In this document: in pieces, positions 23,501 through 31,984 of the stretch
Numbering within the stretch: the first letter of the stretch is position 1
Layout: each line of letters begins with the position of its first letter
NCBI GenBank assembly: GCA_946811185.2
Contig: OX328107.1
Span: 39,085,860-39,149,859, forward strand
Direction: 5' to 3'
Length of the DNA stretch: 64,000 nucleotides
From: Hippopus hippopus
Taxonomy: Eukaryota > Mollusca > Bivalvia > Cardiida > Cardiidae
Made by a program: the position numbers and the translations under genes
Notes under the pieces: generated by a model
What the model was told of the DNA's origin: nothing
What the model saw: the letters and a program-made list of their open reading frames with translations, nothing else
Databases searched by the model: none

Positions 23501-26500
23501 TTTTCAAGGCCTTTGTCATGATTTTAATTCTTTAAAATCCCAAGTTTTAACAACCTTGAGGAAAAAGCCTCTTGAAAATCTGGTTCTCCTTTTCCCACTA
23601 GGTTTTCTACACTTTCACATAAATATCCATCATTTCAGCTACACGTAACTTGTCCTCTGAGAGTGCTTTCAATTTGGAATGGTATGAAATTTTGTCATTT
23701 TGTAAAGAATTAACTCTTTACCAGATAACAAAATTTTAGCCTTGTCCAATTTGCAGACATTTGCAGATGACAATTTTAATGTTGCTCAATGGTGCAATTT
23801 TTCATTGATAGGGTAGAAGACACTGTGGGAAAAGGAGAGAATGCTGGTTACCAGCATTTTCTCCTTTTCCTACAATGTTTTCAAAAGGCTTCTTTCCCAG
23901 GGTTGTTGAAATTCAGCATTGTGTGGTAAAGGGCAATAGAAAATACATTACAATACACAATTACATGTATTTATTCAATACCACAAACATTGAAATTTAC
24001 CTTGATCATCCGTTGCATCCCTGTTCTCAATGCCAAGGTCATAGGTGTGAAGTTCAAGGTCAATGAATGGTAGAATCAACTTCTGCTTGATCAGGTCCCA
24101 TAGAATTCTGTAGTTAAAATATTTAAATCTCTCAACCCTGAACTCTTTACCAAACAACACAAATTTTAGACTGGTCCAAGTTGGAAGCATTACAGACAAC
24201 AAATTACATGTTACTCAAATCATGATTTCTGTCTTTGATCAGGCAGAAAACATTGTGGGAACAGAAGAAAATATTGTTTATCAGCATTTTCTCATTTTCA
24301 CATGATGTTTCAGAAGTCTTTTTCCTTTGGGTGAAATTGGGTTGTTAAAACTAGGGACTGTGTGGTAAAGAGTTAAAATTTACAGCATGTCTTTCAATTT
24401 GAAAAGCGTAAATCAAGATCAGGCTGGTCAAAAAATGCATTCCAATCATTTACATGTATTCATATCATCTGTTATTTTTTCAGATACTATAGGCAAAACA
24501 GCCATAAAATTTCATCAATCCAGTCTTCTTTTTATTAAGTCTTTACCAAAAAACAAAGTTTTAGACTTGTCCAAACTCAAAGCAATAATTACAGTCAGCA
24601 CATAAAATATGACTCTTTGAAAGAGTAGAAAACACTGTTGGAAAAGGAAAAAAATGCTGGTCATTTAAACTCTATATTCTTTGTTAACCCTTTACCAGAC
24701 GACAAAATTTTAGCATTGTCCAAATTGAAAGCATTTGCAGACGACAATTTCAATGTGGCTCAAATGAAGCAAATTTTCTTTGACAGGGTAGAAAACATTG
24801 CGGGAAAAGGAGAAAATGCTGGGTCTCCTTTTCCCACAATGTTTTCAAAAGTTTTTTTCCCCATGGTTGTTAAAAGTCGGCATTGTGCAGTAAGGGGTTA
24901 ACGGGCAGCTAAATAGTTTAGAGTCATTCTTTTCTCCAGACCAACCTGAAAGTATTTGCAAATAACAAATGTTACTTCAGTGTTGATTTCTGTCTTTGAT
25001 TGGTTACCAGCATTTCCTCCATTTCCTACAATCTTTTCATATGCCTTCTTTTTCAAGATCATTAAAAGCTGGGATTATGTGGTAAAGGGTCAACTCTTTA
25101 CCAAACGACAATGATTTGGTGTCATCAAAATTGAAAAGATTTGCAGATTACAATTTAAATGTGGCTGGAATTATGCCAGTTGGCAGTGAAAGAGTACAAA
25201 ACATTGTGGAAAAAGGAGAAAATGCTGGTTACCAGCATTTTCTCCTTTTTTCACAATGTTTTCAAAAGCTTTCTTTCTCTGGGTCATGGAAACTTGGGAT
25301 TGTGTGGACAAGTGTTAATGGGTATAAGAACTCTTTTACGAAACAGAACTGAAATAAAATTTATATTTGTCTTCTGCAAATGCTTTCAATTTGGACCAGT
25401 GCATTTAAATTGCGGCCAGTCTGAATTTTGTTGTCTGGTATAGAGTTAACCCTTTACCATACAATCCCGAGTTTAAACGACCCTGAGAAAGAAGCCTTTT
25501 GAAAACATTTTGGGAAAAGGAGAAAATGCTGGTACCCAGCATTTTCTCCTTTTCCCACAATGTTTTCTAAACTATCAAAGACAAATTCCAACAATAGAGT
25601 CACATTTCAACTATCGTCAGCAAATACTTTCAATTTGGACTAGCCTGAATTACTGCCATTTGGTAAAGAGTTAAGTGGTCCAAGTGTTGATCCTTAACAA
25701 ACCTATCACAGCTTCACTGCAATTTTGACGAGTGTAGATCAAGATCAAACTATGCAGCAGGTCTTTGATATTAAGTGCCTGCTACACAGGGATAGCCTTG
25801 CCTTTTTAGAAAAAATACATAATCTTTTAAATTGTAATATATAGTCATTAATCTTGATTAATCTTAAAAAGTTTGTTTATATTTGGGACTTTTCGGATTT
25901 GTGTTTGTTTCAACCAGACAAGATAACTCAATTGAATTCATACATGTTATGATGAACATTTAGACCTCAGGATATATAAAAAAATATCTTAACATATCTA
26001 GATCTACATGTATAGTTCCAGATTTGTCAGAGTGATAACTGCAGTTTCTACCTGCTAAATATGAGGAAAATAACAGACAAACACATATACTGCAATAAGC
26101 ATCCATATGTATGAATTTGGGGGACAGCTAAGATCACAGATCAACCAGGATATACGTGCAATTTGATCTTAGTCTACACTCTAAGCTTGCACTGAAAAAA
26201 CCTCCGAGAAGGTTTTTTCCATCCAAAAATTGCTGAATGCATCAATGAGAGCTGTGTCTTCTTCTTTTTCATTTTTTTTCTTACCTATATTTTGGTTATA
26301 TACAGTGTCAAATTACATTAGATCTAGCGATACTACATTAACTCTTTACCGCACACTGCCGACTTTTAATGACCCTGGGAAAGAAGCCTTTTGGAAACAT
26401 TGTGGGAAAAGGAGAAAATGCTCCTTTTCCCCAAATGCTTCTACCCTGTCAAAGGAAAAATTGCAGCATTTGATCCACAATGAAATTGTCGTCTGCAAAT

Positions 26501-27135
26501 GCTTTCAACTTGGACAAGGCTAAAATTTTATCGTCTGGTAAAGGGTTAATCGTTCAATTGACCGGCTACTGTTCTCGTCCGAAGTTACGTACTCATTGAT
26601 GTCAACTATAGCAAGGTATTACGCAATCAGGCCTCCAAGAACTCCTTTTTCTTGGACCAGTATATGTAAAATATGACAATCTATCATCTTCAAGTGTGTG
26701 CGAGAGAACAAGATGTTAAATGAACTTGTAAATGCAAACTAGGATCAGCTGATATGCGGGTCAAAAAGTAGAGCAATGGGTCGATAAATGTCGAAGTGCC
26801 CTCATGTCACTTTACTATGTTGAGAAAAACAGATATTGTGTGAAAGTGATAGAAATGTATGTAGGAAGACATTGCTGAAGAATTAAATGGTTTGGTTGAC
26901 ATAAAACACTGTTTGGAAGAATGATCATGCTTCGAGAGGACATATTCAAAATCTCCCAACGTCTGCTCCTGAATGTTGATGATCTTACCTTGTCATTTCG
27001 TCCCCTTGCATTTCAACGACTGGACCACCTAAAGTATAAAAAAATATTATTGTAGAATCTTCATAATGGTACAAAGAGAACATTTTCACAAAATTTCATC
27101 AAAACATCATTCATCTTACCTTTGATTTTCCCCAT
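14470..27135 (-). CDS. IDH1: NADP+-dependent isocitrate dehydrogenase, cytosolic type (11 coding exons)
   Basis: Catalyses oxidative decarboxylation of isocitrate to 2-oxoglutarate with NADPH production. Coding exons on the minus strand, first to last: 27120-27135, 26989-27028, 24001-24107, 22811-22897, 21681-21841, 21051-21197, 19156-19223, 17647-17867, 16758-16898, 15193-15355, 14470-14554. They sum to 1236 nt (411 aa; human IDH1 is 414). All introns are GT-AG and all phases join. Residues equivalent to human R100, R109 and R132 fall at R99, R108 (FREAIIC) and R131 ([11 protein letters not shown]); the metal ligands lie in LIDDMV and [10 protein letters not shown]. The start is supported by G at -3 and +4 and an in-frame TAG at 27250-27252 with no ATG between. 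There is no mitochondrial presequence, and the C-terminus is GSS, not a peroxisomal AKL. Some segments (MYNTDESI, FGSLG) read more like IDH2, so the exact paralogue is open; the enzyme identity is not. Confidence 0.96.
14578..14905. repeat. About 60 bp minisatellite in IDH1 intron 10
   Basis: Roughly six degenerate units with the core ATAGCTATAGATTTTTCAGT followed by AGGTGCACAAATTTTCAC, spaced about 60-65 bp apart. Confidence 0.7.
15193..15355 (-). CDS. IDH1: IDH1 coding exon 10
   Basis: Encodes [17 protein letters not shown], then [19 protein letters not shown], the conserved large-domain C-terminal region. Acceptor ATTATTGCAG, donor GTGAGT. Confidence 0.95.
15470..16160. repeat. Run of three diverged family A MITEs in IDH1 intron 9
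   Basis: Cores at about 15536 (GTGGGAAAAGGAGAAAATG, right arm lost), 15828-15850 (AAATTGCTGGTTGCTAGCAT) and 16068-16100 (AAATGCTGGTAGCCAGCATT). The second starts close to where the first ends (GTTAACTCCGTACC at 15690) and ends GGTAAAAGGTTAA. Confidence 0.65.
16500..16700. repeat. Degenerate family A MITE in IDH1 intron 9
   Basis: CTTAACAAACAACAAAATTT at the left and TAAGCATTTTCTCCTCTTCC in the centre; left palindrome arm and right end eroded. Confidence 0.55.
16758..16898 (-). CDS. IDH1: IDH1 coding exon 9
   Basis: Encodes [19 protein letters not shown], then [14 protein letters not shown] and ETSTNPI. The AAHGTVTRH segment is part of the NADP+ binding site in this family. Acceptor AATTATAAAG, donor GTAAGT. 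Confidence 0.97.
16938..17352. repeat. Two family A MITEs in IDH1 intron 8
   Basis: First copy TTAACTCTTTACCAAACAAC to about 17163, with core AAAATGCTGGTAACCAGCC; second, about 17160-17352, begins AAGTCTTTACCAAAAAAAGG and ends GTTTGGTAAAGGGTCA but has lost much of its palindrome. Confidence 0.7.
17647..17867 (-). CDS. IDH1: IDH1 coding exon 8
   Basis: Encodes [20 protein letters not shown], then [19 protein letters not shown] and [17 protein letters not shown]. Holds the catalytic lysine of TKNT and the metal-binding aspartates. Acceptor TTTCAATGACAG, donor GTAATC. Confidence 0.97.
18147..18210. repeat. Core-C palindrome in IDH1 intron 7
   Basis: GGACTGTGTAGATCCAAGAT pairs with ATCTTGATCTACGCTGTCC around GCACGTTTTGTGC. 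Confidence 0.75.
18499..18692. repeat. Family A MITE, core deleted, in IDH1 intron 7
   Basis: Starts CTCTTCATCAAATAACAAAA and ends GGTAAAGAGTTAA, keeping GTTTCCCACAATGTTTTCTT, but the left palindrome arm is missing. Confidence 0.6.
18775..18992 (-). mobile_element. tRNA-derived SINE (family D) in IDH1 intron 7
   Basis: On the minus strand the head reads TGAGTGGCTGAGTGGTGAAG (A-box like), followed by ACTAGGTCTGATCCCC (B-box like), GGAGTGTCCTTTGGCAGGAC and a tail with GAAGTAATGTTGAAAG. Matches the copy at 42473-42692. Confidence 0.7.
19026..19070. repeat. Short hairpin with AAATTGCTCA core
   Basis: AGGAGAAATTGCTCAATATG followed by AGCAATATCTTTTCCTT, flanked by ACTGTGG and CCACAATG. It looks like the family A centre with a different loop core. 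Confidence 0.5.
19156..19223 (-). CDS. IDH1: IDH1 coding exon 7
   Basis: Encodes [20 protein letters not shown] and YLS. It aligns without gaps to the family's SIxxFAHSxFQxAL segment; FGHCC is an unusual variant of FAHSC/FAHSS. Acceptor ATATTTTTCAG, donor GTTAGT. Confidence 0.92.
19448..19650 (+). mobile_element. Truncated SINE B in IDH1 intron 6
   Basis: Shares AGCCAATTTCTTTCTGAGG, GATTGATGATAGTCATTGAG, AAAGCAGCCAGTGGCTCGGA and CTAGGAAAGCATGGATAGGT with the full SINE at 59191-59493. The tRNA-like head is missing. Confidence 0.7.
19709..19937. mobile_element. Family A MITE in IDH1 intron 6
   Basis: AAGTCTTTACCACAAGCC at the left, AAGTGCCAGTTACCAGCATT in the centre and GTAATAAAGGGTTAA at the right. 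Confidence 0.7.
19955..20175. mobile_element. Family A MITE in IDH1 intron 6
   Basis: Clean palindrome AGAAAATGCTGGTTACCAGC plus mate flanked by CTTGTGGAAAAAGG and CCTTTTTCCCTACAAGG; right end GGTAAAGAGTCAA. Confidence 0.75.
20444..20666. mobile_element. Family A MITE in IDH1 intron 6
   Basis: TTAACCCTTTACCACATAAT at the left, TAGTAATGGGTTAA at the right and AGAAAATGCTGGTAACCAGC in the centre, with TTAA at both ends. Further partial copies of the hairpin arm follow to about 20850. Confidence 0.85.
21051..21197 (-). CDS. IDH1: IDH1 coding exon 6
   Basis: Encodes [20 protein letters not shown], then [20 protein letters not shown]. 49 codons, same length as the human segment. Acceptor TATTTTTCCAG, donor GTAAGT. 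Confidence 0.96.
21681..21841 (-). CDS. IDH1: IDH1 coding exon 5
   Basis: Encodes [20 protein letters not shown], then [19 protein letters not shown] and [12 protein letters not shown]. Carries the substrate-binding serine and the three isocitrate-binding arginines. Acceptor TCTTTGCAG, donor GTAAGT. Confidence 0.97.
22145..22370. repeat. Diverged family A MITE in IDH1 intron 4
   Basis: TTCTTTACCACACAACAAAA at the left, GAGAAAATCCTGGTTAAGC in the centre and GACTGTGTGGTAAAG at the right. A left fragment of another copy (TTAACCCTTTACCTCACAAT) lies at 22636-22700. Confidence 0.65.
22811..22897 (-). CDS. IDH1: IDH1 coding exon 4
   Basis: Encodes [20 protein letters not shown] and ITPDEKRVE. Acceptor ATTTTCTTTTCAG, donor GTAGGA. 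Confidence 0.96.
23165..23436. mobile_element. Family B palindromic MITE in IDH1 intron 3
   Basis: TGAGCCATGCTCTAGGGAAA at the left, CAGAGCATGGCTCAT at the right, TTAGCCTGCGTGGACTG inside. Confidence 0.8.
23710..23936. mobile_element. Family A MITE in IDH1 intron 3
   Basis: TTAACTCTTTACCAGATAAC at the left, GAGAATGCTGGTTACCAGC in the centre, GTGTGGTAAAGGG at the right (final TTAA mutated). A diverged copy lies directly upstream, about 23530-23713. Confidence 0.8.
24001..24107 (-). CDS. IDH1: IDH1 coding exon 3
   Basis: Encodes [20 protein letters not shown], then [16 protein letters not shown]. Acceptor TTTTAACTACAG, donor GTAAAT. Confidence 0.97.
24140..24376. repeat. Diverged family A MITE in IDH1 intron 2
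   Basis: AACTCTTTACCAAACAACAC at the left and GTGTGGTAAAGAGTTAA at the right; centre eroded to AAAATATTGTTTATCAGCAT. Confidence 0.7.
24684..24901. mobile_element. Family A MITE in IDH1 intron 2
   Basis: TTAACCCTTTACCAGACGAC to GTAAGGGGTTAA, with most of the right palindrome arm deleted (AAATGCTGGGTCTCCTTTTC). Confidence 0.8.
25093..25316. mobile_element. Family A MITE in IDH1 intron 2
   Basis: CAACTCTTTACCAAACGACA at the left and clean core AGAAAATGCTGGTTACCAGC. A truncated copy abuts it at about 24950-25095, so the two appear to share the junction. Confidence 0.75.
25446..25674. mobile_element. Family A MITE in IDH1 intron 2
   Basis: TTAACCCTTTACCATACAAT at the left, GGTAAAGAGTTAA at the right, core AGAAAATGCTGGTACCCAGC. 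Ends and TTAA intact. Confidence 0.88.
25680..26335. other. IDH1 intron 2 sequence without recognised features
   Basis: AT-rich, no alternative exon with IDH similarity and no complete repeat seen. Confidence 0.5.
26338..26549. mobile_element. Family A MITE in IDH1 intron 2
   Basis: TTAACTCTTTACCGCACACT to CTGGTAAAGGGTTAA with a shortened centre (GAGAAAATGCTCCTTTTCCC): the loop and parts of both arms are deleted. Confidence 0.85.
26989..27028 (-). CDS. IDH1: IDH1 coding exon 2
   Basis: 40 nt encoding [13 protein letters not shown] with split codons at both ends. Acceptor TTATACTTTAG, donor GTAAGA. Confidence 0.95.
27120..27135 (-). CDS. IDH1: IDH1 coding exon 1
   Basis: 16 nt: ATGGGGAAAATCAAAG, encoding MGKIK and the first base of Gly6. 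Donor GTAAGA, intron 1 only 91 nt. The 5'UTR extends to the right; its extent is unknown. Confidence 0.9.
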
Positions 27136-27526
27136 TTCTCCTTCGATACTGGAATGCAGTTTACACGCACGCAAACAGAATTCGTGGATAAATAGAACGT
27201 TGACCTTTGACTTGAAATTTGATTGGTCGATATAGCTGTCTGGTTGAACCTACAGGACACAGCATGTAGTCCGATATCTTTGTCATAGCAAAAGGGGATT
27301 TCCAGTTCTTTTTTTTTTTTAAAGGCGACCCTATTTTAACTTTTAACCAAATTCATACCTACATGCAACTAACTCGATCATTAATCAAAGGCACCTTCTT
27401 ATCTATACCGGAAACTAAGCCCACACAAGCTGAGACAAACACTCTTTACATTTGATTCACTACAGAACCTTTTACCGTGCCGTATCAATGTTTTATATAC
27501 CCCACTCCCTTGTTACTACATCAAAC

Positions 27527-27560
27527 GACCAGCCCGTATAGCTCAATAGGTAGAGTATGG
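27527..27560 (+). repeat. Truncated SINE A head
   Basis: GACCAGCCCGTATAGCTCAA followed by TAGGTAGAGTATGG, the tRNA-like head of the SINE at 8642-8950 cut before its B box. Confidence 0.6.
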
Positions 27561-27626
27561 AACGCCATAACTGTCTTATGTTGTCCTAAAACATTTCTTT
27601 ATGTGATATTTTAGATCGTCTAGTCG

Positions 27627-27740
27627 TTTTTAGCCTCACTGGCCGAAGGCCAGCGGGCTTATGTCATGGCCCGTTGTCCGTCCGTCCGTTAACTTTTATT
27701 TTACACATCTTCTTCTTACAAATTTTTGAATTTCGGAAAT
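27627..27740 (+). repeat. Helentron-like element, 5' end fragment
   Basis: TTTTTAGCCTCACTGGCCG, then GCTTATGTCATGGCCCGTTG and CCGTCCGTCCGTTAACTTTT match the start of the copies at 29579 and 38401; similarity fades after about 110 bp. Confidence 0.65.
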
Positions 27741-27996
27741 AAGAAAAAGGAAGACAAAATGGTAAAATCATCAGATGGGAAATTGGTAATCCCAAAAGTC
27801 AACAAAATAGCCAGTAAACCCTGTTAGAGAAAACGGGCAAAATCAGAAAAAACTACCACTTTTAGAAAAAAAGTGAGAACAGAATGAAATTCAGGGTAAG
27901 AAAGGGGAAAAAATGTGTGGAGGGGATCATTGGGTAGTTAAAGGAAGTGACATCTCTCTATGTCTAGACAAAAAAAGAAAAGGAAAAAAGAAAAAT

Positions 27997-28458
27997 TGGT
28001 AACCTCGAGATCTGACGCGTCCTAACAGCCCGTAAGTTCATACTAAGCAAAAGAAAAGAAAGAAGCTGACACTAATATAAGATGGTAACCTCTGGCGCGG
28101 CCTAACAGCCCGTTAGTTAATACCTGATCAAAAAACAAAAGTAATCACTAACATTTTATGGTAACCTCTGGCGCGGCCTAACAGCCCGTAAGTTCATACC
28201 AGCTGATCCAACATAAAATGGTAACCTCTGGCGCAGCCTAACAGCCCGTAAGTTCATACCTGAACAAAAGTAATCACTAACATTTTGTGGTAACCACTGG
28301 CGTGGCCTAACAGCCCGTAAGTTCATACCAGCTAACATAAGATGGTAACCTCTGGCGCGGCCTAACTGCCCATAAGTTCATACCAGATAAGAATAAAAAC
28401 AGACACTAGCAAATAATGGTAACCTCTGGCGCGGCCTAACAGCCCGTAAGTTCATACA
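27997..28458. repeat. Seven-copy interspersed minisatellite (42 bp core, variable spacers)
   Basis: A 42 bp core (TGGTAACCTCTGGCGCGGCC, then TAACAGCCCGTAAGTTCATA, CC) starts at 27997, 28083, 28159, 28219, 28288, 28343 and 28417. The first copy is diverged. Spacers vary from about 13 to 38 bp and are A-rich; two share GTAATCACTAACATTTT. It is not a prokaryotic CRISPR. Confidence 0.85.
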
Positions 28459-28759
28459 AAAAAAAAGCAAACTCACGAGTGACTCTCACCTTGACGTGGT
28501 TCGTGGGCTTAATTCATAGTAAGTAAACACTTGTTATGAAGAACTAAGAAGAGTCAATTTCCTTACATTTTTCTCGCAAGTGAAAAATTCCTTCAACAAT
28601 CTCATCAACTTATGGGTGACATTAACTGGAACGAATGATTGCAGCAGGCCAGGGTGTTTTAAATGTCATTATTTATTTTAGAGGGGGGAAGGATTTGAAT
28701 TAAGTCACTCGTATTTTCCCAGGTATATATACTTAAAAAATTCAGCTTTGTAGACTTGT

Positions 28760-29420
28760 AGCCCTTGCAGGTATTTGTAGACGCTAGTAGACGCTCGTGA
28801 TTTTTGCTCTATAGTAAAACGAACGCATACCGGCCAATATTGCTACGTATAATGTCCATTTAACCCTTTACCAAACAATCCCTGGTTTTTACGACCCTGA
28901 GATAGAAGCCTTTTGAAACCATTGTTGGAAAAGGAGAAAATGCTGGTAACCAGAATTTTCTCCTATTCCCACAATGTTTTCTACCCTGCTGGAAACATAT
29001 TTCAAGTTTTGAGTTATGTTTATTTTGTTATCTGCAAGTGCTTTCAATTTGGACCAGTCTAAAATATTGTCGTCTGGTAAAGAGTTAAATGTCGAAATCT
29101 ACTGTGGAAGTGGGCAGAATTTAATTTAAAACATGTATATTTTTTATGCACATTTGGTTTAGAAAACCTACTAGAGGCTTTTAGACGTTTGTAGACGCTG
29201 GTAGACGTTCGTGATTTTTGCTTTATAGTAAAACGTACGCACACCGGCCAATATTGCTCCGAATATTGTCCATTTAAATGTCGAAAATTAGTGTGGGAGT
29301 GGGCAGAATTTTAATTTAAGACGTGTATTTTTATATTTTTTATGCACATTTGGTTAAGAAAACCTACTAGAGACTTTTAGACGTTTGTAGACGCTGGTAG
29401 ACGCTTGTAGGTTTTGCTTC
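28760..29420. repeat. Tandemly duplicated segment
   Basis: Direct repeats share GTAGACGCTGGTAGACG, GATTTTTGCT, TATAGTAAAACG, CCGGCCAATATTGCT, ATGTCGAAA and GTGGGCAGAATTT. The first unit is interrupted by a family A MITE (28864-29084); the second carries the uninterrupted site at 29270-29284; a third partial unit starts near 29340. Confidence 0.85.
28864..29084. mobile_element. Family A MITE with in-window empty site
   Basis: 221 bp between TTAA duplications at 28860-28863 and 29085-29088. Starts CCCTTTACCAAACAATCCC and ends GTCTGGTAAAGAG; core AGAAAATGCTGGTAACCAGA. The duplicated neighbour reads TGTCCATTTAAATGTCGAAA at 29267-29286, the same flanks with one TTAA and no insert. Confidence 0.95.
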
Positions 29421-30198
29421 ATAAGTAATGGGTTTAACACACTGACGGAGGCAGTTTTATGTGATAAAAAGTATGAAATTCAAAGTAATGTGAAATCAAG
29501 AAATAGGAAAATCCTTTTTCTGTCTTGAAGCACAATGTCAAAGCTTCTGTACTTTTTATTTAGGATGATCTACTGATTTTTAGCTCCACTGGCCAAAGGC
29601 CAGCAGGCTTATGTCATGGCCCGGTGTCCGTCGTGCGTGCGTCCGTTTGGTCTTCCGTCCGTGCGTGCGTGTGTTAACTTTTATTTCAAGCTTCTTCTTC
29701 TCTGAAACTATCCATCCACTGTTGATGAAACTTCACAGAAATGATCCTGGCATAGTCCTCTTCAGAATTGCTTGAAAGAATTTGATTCCTTCAAAAACTC
29801 TGGTTGAAATGGCAACAAAACTAAAAAATATTGAAAATCTCCTTGTCTGAAACAAAAAGGCCTAGGGCAACCAAAGTTGACATGTATATTTATCTAATAG
29901 ACCTCTACCAAGTTTCTTCAAATTATAGCCCTGGGGTCAAAATTGCCTCCGCAGCAGGGGTCACAAGTTTAACATGGGCTTATAAAGTGCCTTAAATTTA
30001 CATAGTGATCAAGGGAAGCAACTCCTCTTATGAGATATTTAGTTTGTCATTATTTACCTCCCTTGATTGTCAAACAGCAGTATTTCATGATTGATGTAGG
30101 GTATTCAGGATCTTTGGATAGAAAATGTTCAGTTTTGCGGGACAGTGATTTCTTTTGATGCTTGTGGTTTTCCTCAGATTTATGGAATATTTAACATA

Positions 30199-31525
30199 CG
30201 TGGGGTGATCAGAAAGAACGCGGACCACCCGATTATTTCAAAAACTACTTTACTTAAGATAACAAAAATTTGCACAGATGAACATTAATTACCTGGTTAC
30301 TTACTCAAGCGTTTAAATGACGTCATAGGTAAATAAGAAAAGAGTGACGTCATTTCAATGACATCACATACTGCGTTAGCGGTTCACAATGTCGGATGAC
30401 GTTTTATTTGAGCAGAGAGTAATTATAAAGTTTTACGTTAAACTCGGAAAGTCTTCATCGGAAATTAAGGCCGATTTAGATACAGTTTATGGGGACTCAG
30501 CACTTAAGAAAACCAGTATTTGTAAATGGATTGGACGATTTAGAGAAGGACGCGAAACCGTTGAAAATGACCCTAAATCTGGCCGTCCATCAACATCAGT
30601 AACGGACAAAACTATCGCGGATGTGCAGCAGCATGTAAAGCAAGATCGTCGAGTTACTGTCAGGGAAATAGCTGACACATTTAGCATTTCCTATGGAAGT
30701 GCACAGGAGATTTTAACTGACAAACTTGGAATGTTGCGTGTTTGTGCAAGGTGGGTGCCTCGGCTACTGACGCCCGAGCAAATGGGGGTTAGGGTCGAAA
30801 TTTGTTCTGAAATTTTAGAACGCATTAGGAAAGAAGGATCAAACTTTACTGATCGTATTGTGACATGCGATGAAACATGGGTACACTTTTACGAGCCCGA
30901 ATCTAAACAATAAAGCAGTGTATGGAAACATCCAACATCGCCGTCCCCTGTTAAAGCCAAACTTTCTAAGTCTGTTGGTAAAGTTATGTGCATCATGTTT
31001 TTCTCGTCTCAACGTTTTCTTCTAAATCATGTTGTACCTATACATACTACAGTCAATGCTGAGTATTATGCCAGCATTATTCGAATGAATTTAATACAGG
31101 CCATCCGAAAAAAACAGCCGGAACTTCTATGGAGAGGCGTCATTTTACATCAAGATAATGCTCCCGCTCACAAAGCCAAACATGTACAGGAAGTTTTGAA
31201 AAAACTAAACATAGAAACATTAGACCATCCTGCCTATAGTCCAGACCTGGCCCCATGTGACTTTTGGCTATTTCCTGTTTTGAAAGATTCTCTACGTGGC
31301 ACGCGCTACGAGAGCAGAGAGGAGCTAACCCATGCCATGACCGGGTCGTTGAGAGTGATGTCACGTGACGGGCTCGCGCACGTGTTTCGCGCATGGGAAT
31401 CAAGAATGAATAAGTGCATAGAACACAAAGGAGGTTACTTTGAAAAACAGTAAACATTCCAAGTTGATTTTTATAACAATATTCCGATAAAGGCACTGGT
31501 CCACGTTCTTTCTGATCACCCCTCG
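30199..31525 (+). mobile_element. Mariner-type (DD34D) element
   Basis: 1327 bp with TIRs CGTGGGGTGATCAGAAAGAA (left) and the complement of CGAGGGGTGATCAGAAAGAA (right), flanked by TA at 30197-30198 and 31526-31527. The related Helentron-like copy at 38401 keeps the unoccupied site (TTTAATTTAAAGTAAGG near 39017). Confidence 0.95.
30389..31453 (+). pseudogene. Mariner transposase with one in-frame stop
   Basis: 355 codons from ATG 30389 to TAA 31453, interrupted only by TAA at 30911-30913, after residue 174 (EPESKQ). Residues about 1-115 are the paired helix-turn-helix DNA-binding region, followed by WVPRLLTPEQ. Catalytic acids are D161 in VTCDETWVH, then D in LHQDNAPAH and D in LAPCDFWLFP, the last two 34 residues apart. 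The transposase cuts at the TIRs and inserts at TA in known members. The stop removes two of the three catalytic residues, so this copy should be dead, but the damage is recent: no frameshift and near-identical TIRs. Subfamily differs from the mariner at 7473 (different TIRs). Confidence 0.93.
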
Positions 31526-31599
31526 TAAAGTAAGGTTTCTGTCATTCATTTTTTTTTTGTTCCAGAACTTTACCGTTCTTGCCATTTTCCTCTGTATGA

Positions 31600-31806
31600 G
31601 ACAAAAAAAATTTTGATGAGACCAAATTAAAAGCCATTGCAGACAACAGATTGAATGTAGCTTTGATTATTTATGTCTTTAATAGGGTAGGAAACATTTT
31701 GGGAAAAGAAGAAAATACTGGTTGAAACGTTTTCTCCTTTTCCCAGATTTTTCAAAAGCCTGCTCTTTCAGGGTCATTGAAACTAAAAATTGTGTGGTAA
31801 AGGGTT
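31600..31806. repeat. Family A MITE embedded in the Helentron-like element
   Basis: GGTAGGAAACATTTTGGGAA, GAAAATACTGGTTGAAACG and TTGTGTGGTAAAGGGTTAA. The same insert is at the matching place in the copy at 38401-39518 (39255-39475). Confidence 0.7.
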
Positions 31807-31984
31807 AAAAGCAAGTGGAGCGATACAGGGCCATCATGGCCCTCTTGTTTATAAATCAAACTAATTATACCCCATGGGTAACAGATGTGTCATCTGCAAG
31901 GACAACCCACGCTGTAGTTCTATGTAAATTTGTAATTCTCATTAACCCTTGTGAGTGATATAAACTTTATAGCACAATTAAAAT

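Larger units (their letters stand above)
29579..31849 (+). mobile_element. Helentron-like element carrying a nested mariner
   Basis: Starts TTTTAGCTCCACTGGCC and ends with CAAGTGGAGCGATACAGGGC, CATCATGGCCCTCTTGTTT. The 3' subterminal block (AGTGGAGC) is the inverse of the 5' end but lies further from its terminus, and a GGGCCATCATGGCCC hairpin precedes the end. About 944 bp remain once the mariner (30199-31525) is removed. Similarity to 38401-39518 runs along its length. No Rep/helicase gene. Confidence 0.75.

Noticed and set aside
25116..25443. Repeated [20 protein letters not shown] peptides
   Set aside because: Same MITE palindrome translated; present at 40162, 43100, 46126, 61815 and elsewhere.
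27997..28458. CRISPR array
   Set aside because: Repeats with spacers, but 42 bp core, degenerate copies, short A-rich and partly shared spacers, no cas genes, eukaryotic context.
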